A stretch of DNA of 64,000 bases from CATQHL01 sp965242895 (GTDB lineage: Bacteria > Actinomycetota > Acidimicrobiia > Acidimicrobiales > CATQHL01). The notes beneath the pieces were generated by a model that had not been told where the DNA came from, searched no databases, and was given only the letters and a program-made list of their open reading frames with translations. The position numbers and the translations under genes were made by a program. The stretch's first letter is position 1. Each line of letters begins with the position of its first letter. Of the stretch, positions 50,201-58,869 are shown piece by piece. Where the stretch lies: NCBI GenBank assembly GCA_965242895.1, contig OZ251507.1, positions 2,170,001 through 2,234,000 of the forward strand. The letters are read 5' to 3'.

Positions 50201-50810
50201 CGTTCGTGGAGTTAGATCTCCGTTTTGTTGGGCGCCGGATCCCCGGGGGGAGGTTGTTACAGAGTCTGGGGGGAGGGCTTCTCTGAGCCGGATGAGAGCG
50301 TTGGTTCAGGCTGATGGGGTGGGGATACGCGGTCTCCCGTGCAGCACGGGAGCGCTGACGATCGGTGACCGGTTGACTCGGTGGCGGTTCGAGCCTGTGG
50401 CGTGGACGCCGCCTTCCCTGGTGAGAGCGAATGCTACGGTGGGGCCGGTGGCTGCTTCGATTCTTGTGTATTGGAAGCCCCCGGTTTCTGATGGGGGTTA
50501 CCCGATTGAGAGTTACACGATTACGTGGGGGTTGGCTCCTGCTGGGGGGAGAAGGGACTTTCCTCAGTATGTTGAAAGTGTGACAGTGCCTGTTTCGAGT
50601 TTGTCGTTGACTACGAATTTGCCTGGTTTGGACAATCCAAGGGGCGTATCCTATTATACGTATGTGATTAGGGATCTTGCGATATTGAGACCGTATGTAG
50701 TTGGTGTAACGGCCACTAATAGCGCTGGTTTCAGCGGCGACTTGAAGGATATTAAGGGTGAAGATATTGGCCACAGTCCTAGTCGTAGATACGGTGACGC
50801 ACCGCGTTAG
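47208..50810 (+). CDS. Secreted multi-domain protein 1: Cys-rich, FN3, phospholipase A2-like, lectin-like body
   Basis: About 1200 residues counted from the tract; a GTG start at 47259 is possible but would lack a signal peptide. Order: Ser-rich linker, Cys-rich region (CPSGFVLLGDGSACVG, CPAGFERFSVG), Thr/Ser linker, two FN3 domains (LSVSWKAPASFGGRTLLGY; VVSWDAPLDDGGSPV), a second Cys-rich piece, a PLA2-like domain with PCKAHDYCYDL at about 49338-49370 (His and Asp of the calcium-dependent phospholipase A2 active site), a ricin-B-like stretch (VRIRNVSTGKCLAL ... DVDQQFYVV) and a C-terminal FN3. This combination suggests an extracellular protein acting on or binding eukaryotic cells. Catalytic activity is unproven; the calcium-binding loop is not clear. 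Confidence 0.78.
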   Translation, partial: VTALVEAEEPLAQSGGLVEPTALDALDSGVKTLAAASPLQSGSSFSGPDSSFSLGSLSGSSGSLFSAEASSSSSSSPSGSSGSSSEASSSESSSSGSSGAPSASSVLVCPSGFVLLGDGSACVGVESGASFLTCPAGFERFSVGLGSSAWGCRRVLSEASVSYSCLEGVLRVSGDSRVCVWEVEEVESAAASASCSPAGVPLSCRYVDAGGVSRFGSLRYGCQSGWVLSGSSCSRTVQLERSASPAAAYSCERGVLVGSSCVEYAQPVRACSPGWVLLASASCERAVRAAAAQSSTSTSTTTTSTSSTSTSTSSTSTSTTVLDRSAGKPRDVSVVAGVRSLSVSWKAPASFGGRTLLGYNVEWSSSWRFGPSPRVAVVGASKLSHVITGLTGGTLYWVRVRAIYFDRIRVSTNYAQGTPTDPTATTTTTAVPIGRPSMPQGLKVAPGSVTGTMVVSWDAPLDDGGSPVTHYTIRWKRVYRGLTTTTFGPWSALLQTTRRTFTAYTGISGVSYFVSVWAHNAEQKSWLAGVSGVTACPFGTEYRKTPEGCEPPCGAGEVYNSIHRGCRPSACPNVLPVPNTGRRDASGYCQLNWPSSVVLHPEPPPDYSRLTCSDYKPGSTAEDYLDFDEGDASPTCPPMGLFLALGERRRVVHREADYYFPVWADSHYHNEDHNNQNKDFGDRNHGKIIVRSGGDCSGLRDTDTEYDFQVPCKAHDYCYDLTRVGLHRTVGTGNCDRTFRELLSAHCYNRADVWILQCHSVAMRPKIGTQLAGVSPEPGRVRIRNVSTGKCLALSVPWSRPPRWSSRWSSAGRVPVVQKSCAAGDVDQQFYVVQAGDAGSGNYVIKPVSSSVADAGLGAGNTCLTTSVGRDRPSRGIAWSLTLVLERESDCSTSRECPLGYPYPFILSSPGLPSVAYCEYKVMRYGSLNQEGTSCSPSGRPPSCVYSESFVIPATDELFVSDVQAPVQAALVSLVQAALVSPVGFPAHEYELRLAPSGVRGVRSPFCWAPDPRGEVVTESGGRASLSRMRALVQADGVGIRGLPCSTGALTIGDRLTRWRFEPVAWTPPSLVRANATVGPVAASILVYWKPPVSDGGYPIESYTITWGLAPAGGRRDFPQYVESVTVPVSSLSLTTNLPGLDNPRGVSYYTYVIRDLAILRPYVVGVTATNSAGFSGDLKDIKGEDIGHSPSRRYGDAPR

Positions 50811-50828
50811 GGCGGGGGAACAGCTAGA

Positions 50829-52526
50829 GTGTTGGGTATGAGGTTTGCTGTTCCCAGGTTGCGGGCGCCGGCGGTCGCGGTTGCGTTCCTTGTGGTGGCG
50901 GCGTCTTGCGGGGGGGCGTCTCAGGTTTCACCCCCGGCGTCCCCTGGGGAGGCGCCGCCTAGTAGTGTTGCGCTCGTGCCGCCCGCTCCGCGGGTTTCCT
51001 CGACACGGCCTGCGTCAACTTCGTCGACTGGGTCTTCGGCGCCTGGGAGCCCCGATGGGGGGTCGTCTGCGTCGACTGTTTCTAGTGCGGCGTCGACTGT
51101 CCCTGGCGGGGTTGAGTCGTCGTCGACGCTGCCTTTCGTGTCTTCGACTGCTCTGCTTGCCCCCGGTGCGTCTGTTTGTTGTGTTTCTTGGTCTACGGAG
51201 GAGTTGGTGAGGGATTTCACGATGCGTGTGGATGTGTTTGATCTTCTGAGTGAGCCGAAGTATGATGTTTCTACTTCTCATGGTGCTTATTGTTGGGCGG
51301 TGTTCGAGCTTGAGTTGGCTGACGCGGCGGGAAGGGCTGCGGACGGGAGGGCTTGGGGGGTTGAGGGGGACGGCGGGGGTGTCTCTTTTGGCAGGTTAAA
51401 AGAGGCGTTGGTGGATCGGGCCCGCCGGGGGGATGAGGAAGCGTCTAGGGCTCTTCTCGACGCGGCGGATGTGAGGGTGCCGGAGGTTGTTGTTTCGTTG
51501 GGTGAGGCTGTTGACGTTGTCGACGCTTCTGGGGTGAGGGGGGTGGCTTTGAGCGCTGAGGACGACGAGTTGCGTTCCCGCGCTGAGGCGTTGTTCGCTT
51601 GGGTGGATGAGTATAAGCGGTCTCCTTTTCCGGATACTTTCTCTTTAATTTCTGCGCTGTTAGATGTGAGCTACGACGTCGTATGCACGTTACCCCCTCC
51701 CGAAGATCTAGCAGTCCCTGAGGACACGCTAACCATCGAAGACCTCAGAGCGCTTACCTTAGAGGAGGTGGAGAACCTCACCCCTGAGCAACTGCGGGAT
51801 ATAGACATAGAAACTGTTACCAACGATGGGCTCCTGCTCAGAGAGTTCCCTCTTGATCTGCAATTCGCTTGGGGTGAGAAGTCTAGTATGCAGTCGGCTG
51901 AGTATTTTAGGGCTAGGTGTTGTTTTAGTTTGACTACGGAGGAACTAGCGGAGCACCTGACTGTTTCAGACGATCTGGGTTATTCGGGAGGTGTTTCGTT
52001 GCTTGAAGTTTTGGAGGATCTTAGTAGGAATGAGAATGATCCTTCTACTCCGGTAGGCGCTTTTTGCTGGGCGTACGTGGAAACGTTTCGTAGTTTTTCC
52101 TTGTACCGGCATGGTTATTTCAATAAGACTATGGTTGATTTGTTTCGGGGGGAACTCCTCGCTCGGGCGGAGATGGGTGATGCAGCGGCGGCGGGTGCTG
52201 TTCGGGGGTTGCCGGCGGAGATGCCTTCGGGGGAGTATCTTTTTGCTGACGCTTTGGAGGCGGTGGACGATCCTAGGGTGAGGGAGACTGCTTTCGGGGC
52301 TGAGGGTCCTGTGCTTCTTGAGGCGGTGGGGGTGTTCTATGATCTGGTGGATGAAGCCAGGCAGGCTGAGGCGCCTAGTTCGCATGCTTTCATGGCGGAG
52401 TTCCTGCCTTATATGAGCCCAAGTTCGTTCCAGCAACCCGGATCTGATGAGCAACCCCTGGACCCCGGAGGTCAAGCTAGAGAATCTCTTTTAGAGGAGT
52501 GCAAACACCCGGGCGAAGATTGGTGA
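50829..52526 (+). CDS. Tandem paralogous lipoprotein 1
   Basis: 565 residues; GTG start at 50829, ATG at 50838 possible. Signal FLVVAASC gives lipobox Cys27, then a Pro/Ser/Thr linker. The body has two related halves: one from SVCCVSWSTEEL to EALFAWVDEYKRS and one from RARCCFSLTTEEL to VFYDLVDEARQ, each with a CC pair, a GA[YF]CWA motif, an A-R-A-x-x-G-D motif and an Asp/Glu-rich end. A conserved linker LTIEDLRALTLEEVENLTPEQ joins them. Family unknown. First of four tandem copies (to 58 kb) following the secreted protein. Its second half is almost identical to copy 4, not to copies 2 and 3. Confidence 0.75.
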   Translation: MLGMRFAVPRLRAPAVAVAFLVVAASCGGASQVSPPASPGEAPPSSVALVPPAPRVSSTRPASTSSTGSSAPGSPDGGSSASTVSSAASTVPGGVESSSTLPFVSSTALLAPGASVCCVSWSTEELVRDFTMRVDVFDLLSEPKYDVSTSHGAYCWAVFELELADAAGRAADGRAWGVEGDGGGVSFGRLKEALVDRARRGDEEASRALLDAADVRVPEVVVSLGEAVDVVDASGVRGVALSAEDDELRSRAEALFAWVDEYKRSPFPDTFSLISALLDVSYDVVCTLPPPEDLAVPEDTLTIEDLRALTLEEVENLTPEQLRDIDIETVTNDGLLLREFPLDLQFAWGEKSSMQSAEYFRARCCFSLTTEELAEHLTVSDDLGYSGGVSLLEVLEDLSRNENDPSTPVGAFCWAYVETFRSFSLYRHGYFNKTMVDLFRGELLARAEMGDAAAAGAVRGLPAEMPSGEYLFADALEAVDDPRVRETAFGAEGPVLLEAVGVFYDLVDEARQAEAPSSHAFMAEFLPYMSPSSFQQPGSDEQPLDPGGQARESLLEECKHPGEDW

Positions 52527-52749
52527 AACCCCTGCTGACGCTCACTCGAAGCAAGGCGCAGCAGGTCTATTCGCCTACGCCCGCTGCAGAGTCAGCCAAC
52601 TTGTCCCCCTGGGGGTAGATTCTCCAGGGCACATGCGGGTCTCTTTGCTTCTGCCCGTTGCAGGCTAGATTGTTGGGGGTGAAGAGCACTGTTCCCCGGT
52701 TGCGAGGGTCTCATCAAACGCTCTGTTCTGGAACACTGGCGACAAGGAC
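52527..52749 (+). other. Intergenic with remnant 5' end of a lipoprotein paralogue
   Basis: Directly after the stop lies CCCCTGCTGACGCTCACTCG, a block also found after copies 2 and 4. At 52670-52712 a sequence reading LLGVKSTVPRLRG resembles the N terminus of the paralogues but then loses the frame, so it looks like a decayed gene start. The same remnant recurs around 54480-54520. Confidence 0.55.
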
Positions 52750-54414
52750 GTGATGCGTACTGTCACCGGGTTGCGGGTGTCGGCGGTAGCCGCGGCGTTC
52801 CTCGTCGCTGCGGCGTCCTGCGGAGGGTCTCCCCAGGTTTCACCCCCGGAGTCCCCCGAGGGGGCGTCGCCTGCTGGCGTCGCGCTCGCGTCGCCCCCTC
52901 CGCCGGTTTCCTCGACGCGGCCTGCGTCAACTTCGACGACTGCCTCTCAGGGAACTCAGGTCCCCGACGGGGGGTCGCCCTCGACTGTGCCTAGTGTGGT
53001 GGGGTCGTCGACGACGCTGCCTTTCGTGTCTTCAACTGCGCTGCTCGCCCCCGGGGCCTCTGTTTGTTGTGTTTCTTGGTCTACGGAGGAGTTGGCGGGC
53101 GTCTTTGAGGAGAGACTGCGAGCGTTCAAGGATCTGAGTGAGCCGAAGTATGATACCTCTACTCCTCTCGGAGAGTTTTGTTGGGCGTGGTGGGAGGTCA
53201 AGCACGCCGCCGCGTACGAAGCAGCGTTGGAGGGGAGGTTCTCAGATGAGGGGAGGGCGGATAATGGGACCGTTTTTACGGCTCTGAGGGAGGCGTTGGC
53301 GGATCGAGCCCGGAGGGGGGACACCGAAGCCACACAAGTTCTCTGGGACGCGGCGGATGTGAGGAAACCGGGGGAGGGTTACTCTTTGGCCTCGGTTGTT
53401 GAGTCGGTCAACGCTCCAGGGGTGAGGGCGGCGGCTCTGAGCGTGGATGATGTCGAGTTGCGTTCGGCCGCTGAGGCTTTGTTCGCTTGGGTGGACGAGT
53501 ACGAGCAAAATACGGTTGCGGGGAACACCGCATTGGAGGGGGGACTTGTTGACGCTGATCTCTGTCCGCTCCCCCCAGTTCCCGAACTCACGGCCGCTGA
53601 GGAAACGCTCACTATTGAAGAGATCAGGGCGCTCACCCGCGAGGAGGTGGAAAGTTTAACTCCGGAGCAATTGAAGGATATAGATGTAAACGCCGCCTTC
53701 GATGGCGGGCTCTTGCTCAGAGACTTTCCCCGGGACCTGCAATTAGCATGGGAGGAGAAGTCTTTCATGAAGTCAGCTGAGTATATAAGAGCTAGGTGTT
53801 GTTATAGTTTGACTACAGAAGAACTAGTGGCAAACCTGACTGTTTCCGAGGAATCGCACGGGGATTATGGGGAAAGCCTTCCTTCTCCTCTTGAAGCTTT
53901 GGAGGAGTATAGTAGGAATGAGAATGATCCTTCTACTCCTATAGGTGCTTTTTGCTGGGCGTTTTTAGAAACGTATCGGAGCTTTTTCTTGCACTGGTTA
54001 GGTTACACGTATGAGACTATGGTTGATTTGTATCGGGAGGAACTTCTCGCCCGAGCGGAGATGGGTGATGCAGCGGCCGCGGACGCTGTTCGGGAGATGC
54101 CGTTGGAGACGCCTTCGGGGGAGTATCCTTTTGCTGACGCTTTGGAGGCGGTCGGCGATTCTCGGGTGAGAGGGACTGCTTTTAAGGCTGAGGATCCTGT
54201 GCTTCTTGATGTGGTGGGAGTGTTCTATGGTCTGGTGGATGAAGTCAGGCAGGCTGGGGCGTCTAGCCCGTATGTTTTCATGGCGGAGTTCCTGCCTTAT
54301 ATAAGCCCAGGGTTTTTTCTACAATCCGGATCTGAGGATCAACCCTTGGAACCTGAAGGTCAAGCTAGGGAGTCTCTCTTGGAGGAGTGCAGGATCCCGG
54401 GTGAGGATTGGTGA
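52750..54414 (+). CDS. Tandem paralogous lipoprotein 2
   Basis: 554 residues, GTG at 52750 or the following ATG. Lipobox Cys24 in FLVAAASC. Same two-half architecture as copy 1. The first half (TEELAGVFEERLRAFKDL, VKHAAAYEAALEG, DAADVRKPGEGYSLASVVES) is nearly identical to copy 3, whereas the second half (FMKSAEYIRARCCYSLTTEEL, EMGDAAAADAVREMP) is closer to copies 1 and 4. This mosaic indicates recombination or gene conversion between copies. Function unknown. Confidence 0.75.
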   Translation: MMRTVTGLRVSAVAAAFLVAAASCGGSPQVSPPESPEGASPAGVALASPPPPVSSTRPASTSTTASQGTQVPDGGSPSTVPSVVGSSTTLPFVSSTALLAPGASVCCVSWSTEELAGVFEERLRAFKDLSEPKYDTSTPLGEFCWAWWEVKHAAAYEAALEGRFSDEGRADNGTVFTALREALADRARRGDTEATQVLWDAADVRKPGEGYSLASVVESVNAPGVRAAALSVDDVELRSAAEALFAWVDEYEQNTVAGNTALEGGLVDADLCPLPPVPELTAAEETLTIEEIRALTREEVESLTPEQLKDIDVNAAFDGGLLLRDFPRDLQLAWEEKSFMKSAEYIRARCCYSLTTEELVANLTVSEESHGDYGESLPSPLEALEEYSRNENDPSTPIGAFCWAFLETYRSFFLHWLGYTYETMVDLYREELLARAEMGDAAAADAVREMPLETPSGEYPFADALEAVGDSRVRGTAFKAEDPVLLDVVGVFYGLVDEVRQAGASSPYVFMAEFLPYISPGFFLQSGSEDQPLEPEGQARESLLEECRIPGEDW

Positions 54415-54561
54415 AACCCCTGCTGATGCTCACTCGAAGCAGGGTATTGCGGGTCCATGCGTCCCTCTGTTGCAGGCTAGATTGTTGGAAGTGAAGAGTA
54501 CTGTTCCCCGGTTGTGGGCGTCCCATCAGACGTGCTGTTCTGAAACACTGGCGACAAGGGC

Positions 54562-56202
54562 GTGAAGGGTACTGTTCCCGTGTTGCGGGCGTCGACGGTC
54601 GCGTTCCTTGTGTTGGCGGTGTCTTGTGGTGGGCAGCCTCAGGCTGTGCCGCCGGAGGAGACTAGGGCTGCGCCTCCTGCCTCGGCGGCTGCGCCTAGTG
54701 TCGCGTTTGAGCCTTCCCCTCCGCAGGTTTCTCCGTCGTCTGGGTCTTCGACGCTGCCTGCGTCAACTTTGTCGACTGCGTCTTCGGCATCTGGGCGGGG
54801 GGAGTCGCCTGCGTCGACTGTTCCTAGTGTGGCGTCGACTGTGCCTAGTGTGGTGGGGTCGTCGACGACGCTGCCTTTCGTGTCTTCGACTACGCTGCTT
54901 GCCCCTGGTGCGTCTGTTTGTTGTGTTTCTTGGTCTACGGAGGAGTTGGCGGGCGTCTTTGAGGAGAGATTGCGGGCGTTTAAGGATCTGAATGAGCCTA
55001 AGTATGATATTTCTATTCCTCTCGGAGCGTTTTGTTGGGCGTGGTGGGAGGTCAAGCACGCCGTCGCGTACGAAACAGCGTTGGAGGGGAGGGTGGATAA
55101 TGGGATCGCTTTTACGGCTCTGAGGGAGGCGTTGGTGGATCGAGCCCGGAGGGGGGACACCGAAGCCACACAAGTTCTCTGGGACGCGGCGGATGTGAGG
55201 AAACCGGGGGAGGGTTACTCTTTGGCCTCGGTTGTTGAGTCGGTCAACGCTCCAGGGGTGAGGGCGGCGGCTCTGAGCGTGGATGATGTCGAGTTGCGTT
55301 CAGCCGCTGAGGCGTTGTTTGCTTGGATGGATGAGTATGAGCGGGATCCGGTTTCGGGGGAGGCCGTTTTAGCGGAGGAATCATTCGATTACGCTGGCTT
55401 CTGCCCGCTCCCCCCAGTTTCCGAACTCGCCGCTGTTGAGGAAACGCTCACTATTGAAGAAATTAGGGCGCTTACTCGTGAGGAGGTGGAGAGTTTAACC
55501 TCGGAGCAATTACAGGGTATAGATATAAAGGTCGCCTTCGATGACGGGCTCCTGCTCAGGGATTTCCCTCTGGCTATACAGTATGCTTGGGGTGAGAAGT
55601 CTTTCGTAAAACTAGCTATGTATATGAAAGACCGGTGCTGTTACAATTTGACTGTGGAAGAATTGGGGGAAAGCCTATCTAGATTGTTCGAGACTTCTAG
55701 CCCGTTTGCTGGTAATGAGAATGATCCTTCTACTCCATTGGGGGCTTATTGTTGGAGTATATGGGAGGTGCAGCGTAGTCATTTCTTACGCAGTATTGGG
55801 TATTATTATGCGGCTATTTTTGATTTTTATGTGGCTGAACTTCGCGCCCGAGTTGAGATGGGCATGGCCGGGGCAGCGGATGCTCTTCGGGGAGTACCCG
55901 CAGGGGCGCCTCCGAAGGAGTATCCTTTTGTGAATGCTTTGGAGGCTGTCGACGATCCTCGTGTGAGGGGGACTGCGTTTGGTGCTGAGGATCCTGTGCT
56001 TCTTGAGGCGGTGGGGGTGTTCTATGATCTGGTGGATGAGTACAGGCGGAAGGAAAATCCGAGCCCGCATGCTTTCATGGGTGAATTTCTTTCGTACATG
56101 GTGCCTGAATTGGCGTCTGAGGCGTCTTCGCGGCCTGAACCCGATCATCAGGCTCTGGAGGTTTTTTTGAGGGAGTGCAAGCCTTCCGGCGAATTCGCCT
56201 AG
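54562..56202 (+). CDS. Tandem paralogous lipoprotein 3
   Basis: 546 residues, GTG start; shortest signal (VLRASTVAFLVLAVSC, Cys22). First half matches copy 2 closely; second half (FVKLAMYMKDRCCYNLTVEEL, LSRLFETSSPFAG, YYYAAIFDFYVAELRA) is the most diverged of the four and ends SGEFA rather than GEDW. The low-complexity linker after the lipobox differs in length in every copy because of short Ser/Thr/Ala repeats. Function unknown. Confidence 0.75.
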   Translation: MKGTVPVLRASTVAFLVLAVSCGGQPQAVPPEETRAAPPASAAAPSVAFEPSPPQVSPSSGSSTLPASTLSTASSASGRGESPASTVPSVASTVPSVVGSSTTLPFVSSTTLLAPGASVCCVSWSTEELAGVFEERLRAFKDLNEPKYDISIPLGAFCWAWWEVKHAVAYETALEGRVDNGIAFTALREALVDRARRGDTEATQVLWDAADVRKPGEGYSLASVVESVNAPGVRAAALSVDDVELRSAAEALFAWMDEYERDPVSGEAVLAEESFDYAGFCPLPPVSELAAVEETLTIEEIRALTREEVESLTSEQLQGIDIKVAFDDGLLLRDFPLAIQYAWGEKSFVKLAMYMKDRCCYNLTVEELGESLSRLFETSSPFAGNENDPSTPLGAYCWSIWEVQRSHFLRSIGYYYAAIFDFYVAELRARVEMGMAGAADALRGVPAGAPPKEYPFVNALEAVDDPRVRGTAFGAEDPVLLEAVGVFYDLVDEYRRKENPSPHAFMGEFLSYMVPELASEASSRPEPDHQALEVFLRECKPSGEFA

Positions 56203-56332
56203 AGTTAGGTTTGGTGCTTTCGTTGGGGGGAGAGGGTATTACACTATTGAAGGAAAGTGTAGGAGATGCGAGTGTTGTTCTCTCCACGCTCGTCCCCCGC
56301 AACTGACGCGCCGAGGCGGGCGGGAGAGGTAG

Positions 56333-58027
56333 TTGAACATGATGCCTACTATTAACAGGTTATGGGTGTTGGCGGTAGCGGTTGCGTTCCTCGTCGCGGC
56401 GGCGTCTTGTGGAGGGGCGTCTCAGGTTTCACCCCCGGCGCCCCCTGGGGAGGCGCCTCCTACTAGTGCCGCGCCCGCGTCGCCCCCTCCGTCTGGGTCT
56501 TCGACGCTGCCTGCGTCAACTTCGTCGACTGGGTCTTCGGCGCCTGGGCTGGGAGAGTTGCCTGCGTCGACTGTTCCTGGTGTGGCGTCGACTGTCTCTG
56601 GCGGGGTTGAGTCGTCGTCGACGCTGCCTGTCGTGTCTTCGACTACGTTGCCTGCGTTTTCTGGAGGTGGGGTGTCTGTTTGGTCTACAGGGGAGTTGGC
56701 GGGGTTCTTTGAGGCGAGGGTTGATTCGTTCAGGTTTTTGGGTGGCCCTGAGTATGATGTTTCTATTCCTCTTGGGGCGTTTTGTTGGGCGCGGTGGGAG
56801 GTCGCTCGTGCTTATGCGTTTGAGGCGATTTTGGGCGGGGAGCCGCCTTATGATGAGTTGCCTTTCGACGAGGAGGGGGATGGTGGGACAGCTTTTAAGG
56901 TCTTGAGGGAGGAGTTAGTGCACCGCGCTAGGAGGGGGGACGACGAAGCGGTTCGCGTTCTCCTGGACGCTGCTGATGTGAGGACACCGGGGGAGGACCA
57001 CTCGGTGGCTTCAACCGTTGAAGGGGTCGACGCCCCGGGGGTGAGGGAGACGGCTCTGAGCGCGGGGGAGGTTGAGTTGCGTTCGGCTGCTGAGGCGTTG
57101 TTTGCTTGGGTGGATGAGTATAAGCGGGCCTCTGTTTCGGAGGCGTCTGCTTTGGAGGAGGATTTTATTGATTCCGTCGGGCTGACGCGTTCCTGTGAGC
57201 ATCCCACCCCTCCCGGAATGGAGGACACGCTAACCATCGAAGACCTCAGGGCGCTCACCCTAGAGGAGGTGGAGAACCTCACTCCCGAGCAACTACGGGA
57301 TATAGATATAGAAACTGTTACCGACGAAGGGCTCCTGCTCAGGGACTTCCCCCTCGATCTGCAATTCGCTTGGAGCGAGAAGTCTAGCATGCAGTCGGCT
57401 GAGTATTTTAGGGCTAGGTGTTGTTTTAGTTTGACTACGGAGGAACTAGTGGAGCACCTGACTGTTTCCGAAGACCTGGGTTATTCGGGAGGTGTTTCGT
57501 TGCTTGAAGTTTTGGAGGATCTTAGTAGGAATGAGAATGATCCTTCTACTTCGGTAGGAGCTTTTTGCTGGGCGCACGTGGAAACGTTTCGTAGTTTTTC
57601 CTTGTATCGGCATGGTTATTTTAATAAGACTATGGTTGATTTGTTTCGGGGGGAACTTCTCGCCCGAGCGGAGATGGGTGATGCGGTGGCCGCGGGTGCT
57701 GTTCGGGGGTTGCCGTTGGAGACGCCTTCGGGGAAGTACCCTTTCGCTGACGCTTTGGCGGCGGTGGACGATCCTCAGGTGAGGGGGACTGCTTTTGAGG
57801 CTGAGGATCCTGTGCTTCTTGAGGCGGTGGGGGTGTTCTATGATCTGGTGGATGAAGCCAGGCAGGACGAGTCGCCTAGTCCGCATGCTTTCACGGCGGA
57901 GTTCCTGCCTTATGTGAGCCCAAGTTCGTTCCAGCAACCCGGTTCTGATGTTCAACCCCTGGAACCCGGGGGCCAAGCTAGGGAGTCTCTCTTAGAGGAG
58001 TGCAAATTCCCGGGCGAAGATTGGTGA
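56333..58027 (+). CDS. Tandem paralogous lipoprotein 4
   Basis: 564 residues; TTG at 56333, with ATG codons at 56339 and 56342 as alternatives. Lipobox Cys26 in FLVAAASC. The CCVSW pair of the other copies is replaced by GGGVSVWSTGEL, so the first Cys pair is lost. The second half and the 3' flank (CCCCTGCTGACGCTCACTCG) are nearly identical to copy 1. Function unknown. Confidence 0.75.
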   Translation: MNMMPTINRLWVLAVAVAFLVAAASCGGASQVSPPAPPGEAPPTSAAPASPPPSGSSTLPASTSSTGSSAPGLGELPASTVPGVASTVSGGVESSSTLPVVSSTTLPAFSGGGVSVWSTGELAGFFEARVDSFRFLGGPEYDVSIPLGAFCWARWEVARAYAFEAILGGEPPYDELPFDEEGDGGTAFKVLREELVHRARRGDDEAVRVLLDAADVRTPGEDHSVASTVEGVDAPGVRETALSAGEVELRSAAEALFAWVDEYKRASVSEASALEEDFIDSVGLTRSCEHPTPPGMEDTLTIEDLRALTLEEVENLTPEQLRDIDIETVTDEGLLLRDFPLDLQFAWSEKSSMQSAEYFRARCCFSLTTEELVEHLTVSEDLGYSGGVSLLEVLEDLSRNENDPSTSVGAFCWAHVETFRSFSLYRHGYFNKTMVDLFRGELLARAEMGDAVAAGAVRGLPLETPSGKYPFADALAAVDDPQVRGTAFEAEDPVLLEAVGVFYDLVDEARQDESPSPHAFTAEFLPYVSPSSFQQPGSDVQPLEPGGQARESLLEECKFPGEDW

Positions 58028-58284
58028 AGCCCCTGCTGACGCTCACTCGAAGCAAGGCGCAGCAGGTCTATTCGCCTCCGCCCGCTCCCTCCATTTCCCG
58101 TCCGCTTTAAGCGAATTGCAGGGAAGTCTCCGGGAAGTCTTGGAGTCATGACTCCTGGCTGCTAGCGGATGAGTGAGCGCGGCGGGCAGCCTAAGTGTCG
58201 CGCCTGTCGTGCCTTCTGCTTGCCACCCAGACCTTGACAGCGAATACGGTGGATTGATGTCGGACGGCTGATATATTCAGCGGG
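58028..58284 (+). other. Intergenic region before the second GHKL gene
   Basis: The first 55 bp duplicate the sequence after lipoprotein 1 (GCTCACTCGAAGCAAGGCGC). The remainder has a short repeat (GGGAAGTCT twice, 58121-58140) and no supported gene. Confidence 0.45.
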
Positions 58285-58869
58285 ATGAACGAACTGAAAT
58301 GGGAATTCCCGCCGGCCCCTCCCAAAGCTAGAGGCTTCAAGAATGCTGGCTTGTCTATTTTCAGCGCTGACAGAGACGCCGCCCTCTTCAGGGAATGCCT
58401 GCAGAATTCCCTGGACGCGGACGATGAAGAAAACCCTGTCTGTGTCGAAATTCGCATGATTTCGCTCTCGACCGAGGAAATCGGGGGGTCAAGCTTGGCG
58501 GAAGCTCTCCGCAGTTGCGTTGATTCGAAATACAACTCCCCCGACGGAAGGCAGCAATTCAAGAAAGCTCTCGAGATGCTGGAATCCGGCGATGAAATCA
58601 AGGCCTTATCGATTACCGATCTCGAGACCACAGGAACTCGGGACATCGAGCCTGCTGAGGGGGCGGTGAGCCCCTGGGAGGCTTTGACGAATTCAGAAGG
58701 ACACTCTGTGAAACCTTCGGGAGCGAACCTAGGTTCGTTCGGGCTGGGCAAGCATGCCCCGTTCGCTTCCACCCCTTTGCGTACAGTGCTCTACTCAACT
58801 TGTTATGAAACCGGGGGGGGGGGGGGGGGGGGGCACACTCTAGGCGCTTTATCGGTCGTGCGATATTAG
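58285..58869 (+). CDS. GHKL-type ATPase, N-terminal part, ending after a G21 tract (system copy B)
   Basis: 194 residues, ATG at 58285. N box: LFRECLQNSLDADDEEN; a G1-like segment ALSITDLETTGTRD in which the usual DxGxG is diverged; G2 region NLGSFGLGKHAPFAS. It aligns in order with the GHKL protein at 19798-21726. The frame enters G21 (58813-58833) after LYSTCYETG and soon stops. In copy A the same place reads YAGRYAEGRNYPETIVSG, so the G tract lies in a loop of the ATPase domain. The continuation is in frame 3 downstream. The gene would be whole with 19 or 22 G. Confidence 0.75.
   Translation: MNELKWEFPPAPPKARGFKNAGLSIFSADRDAALFRECLQNSLDADDEENPVCVEIRMISLSTEEIGGSSLAEALRSCVDSKYNSPDGRQQFKKALEMLESGDEIKALSITDLETTGTRDIEPAEGAVSPWEALTNSEGHSVKPSGANLGSFGLGKHAPFASTPLRTVLYSTCYETGGGGGGGHTLGALSVVRY
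58813..58833 (+). repeat. G21 homopolymer inside GHKL ATPase gene B
   Basis: Twenty-one G bases. Upstream frame 1, downstream open frame 3; 19 or 22 G restore the gene. It is followed by an 18-bp tandem duplication (58866-58901) encoding LVTHED twice. Confidence 0.93.

Noticed and set aside
50187..50774. Long minus-strand frames opposite the secreted protein and lipoproteins
   Set aside because: Arg/His/Pro/Ser-rich compositions and lack of ribosome-binding sites show they are shadows of GC-rich coding sequence.
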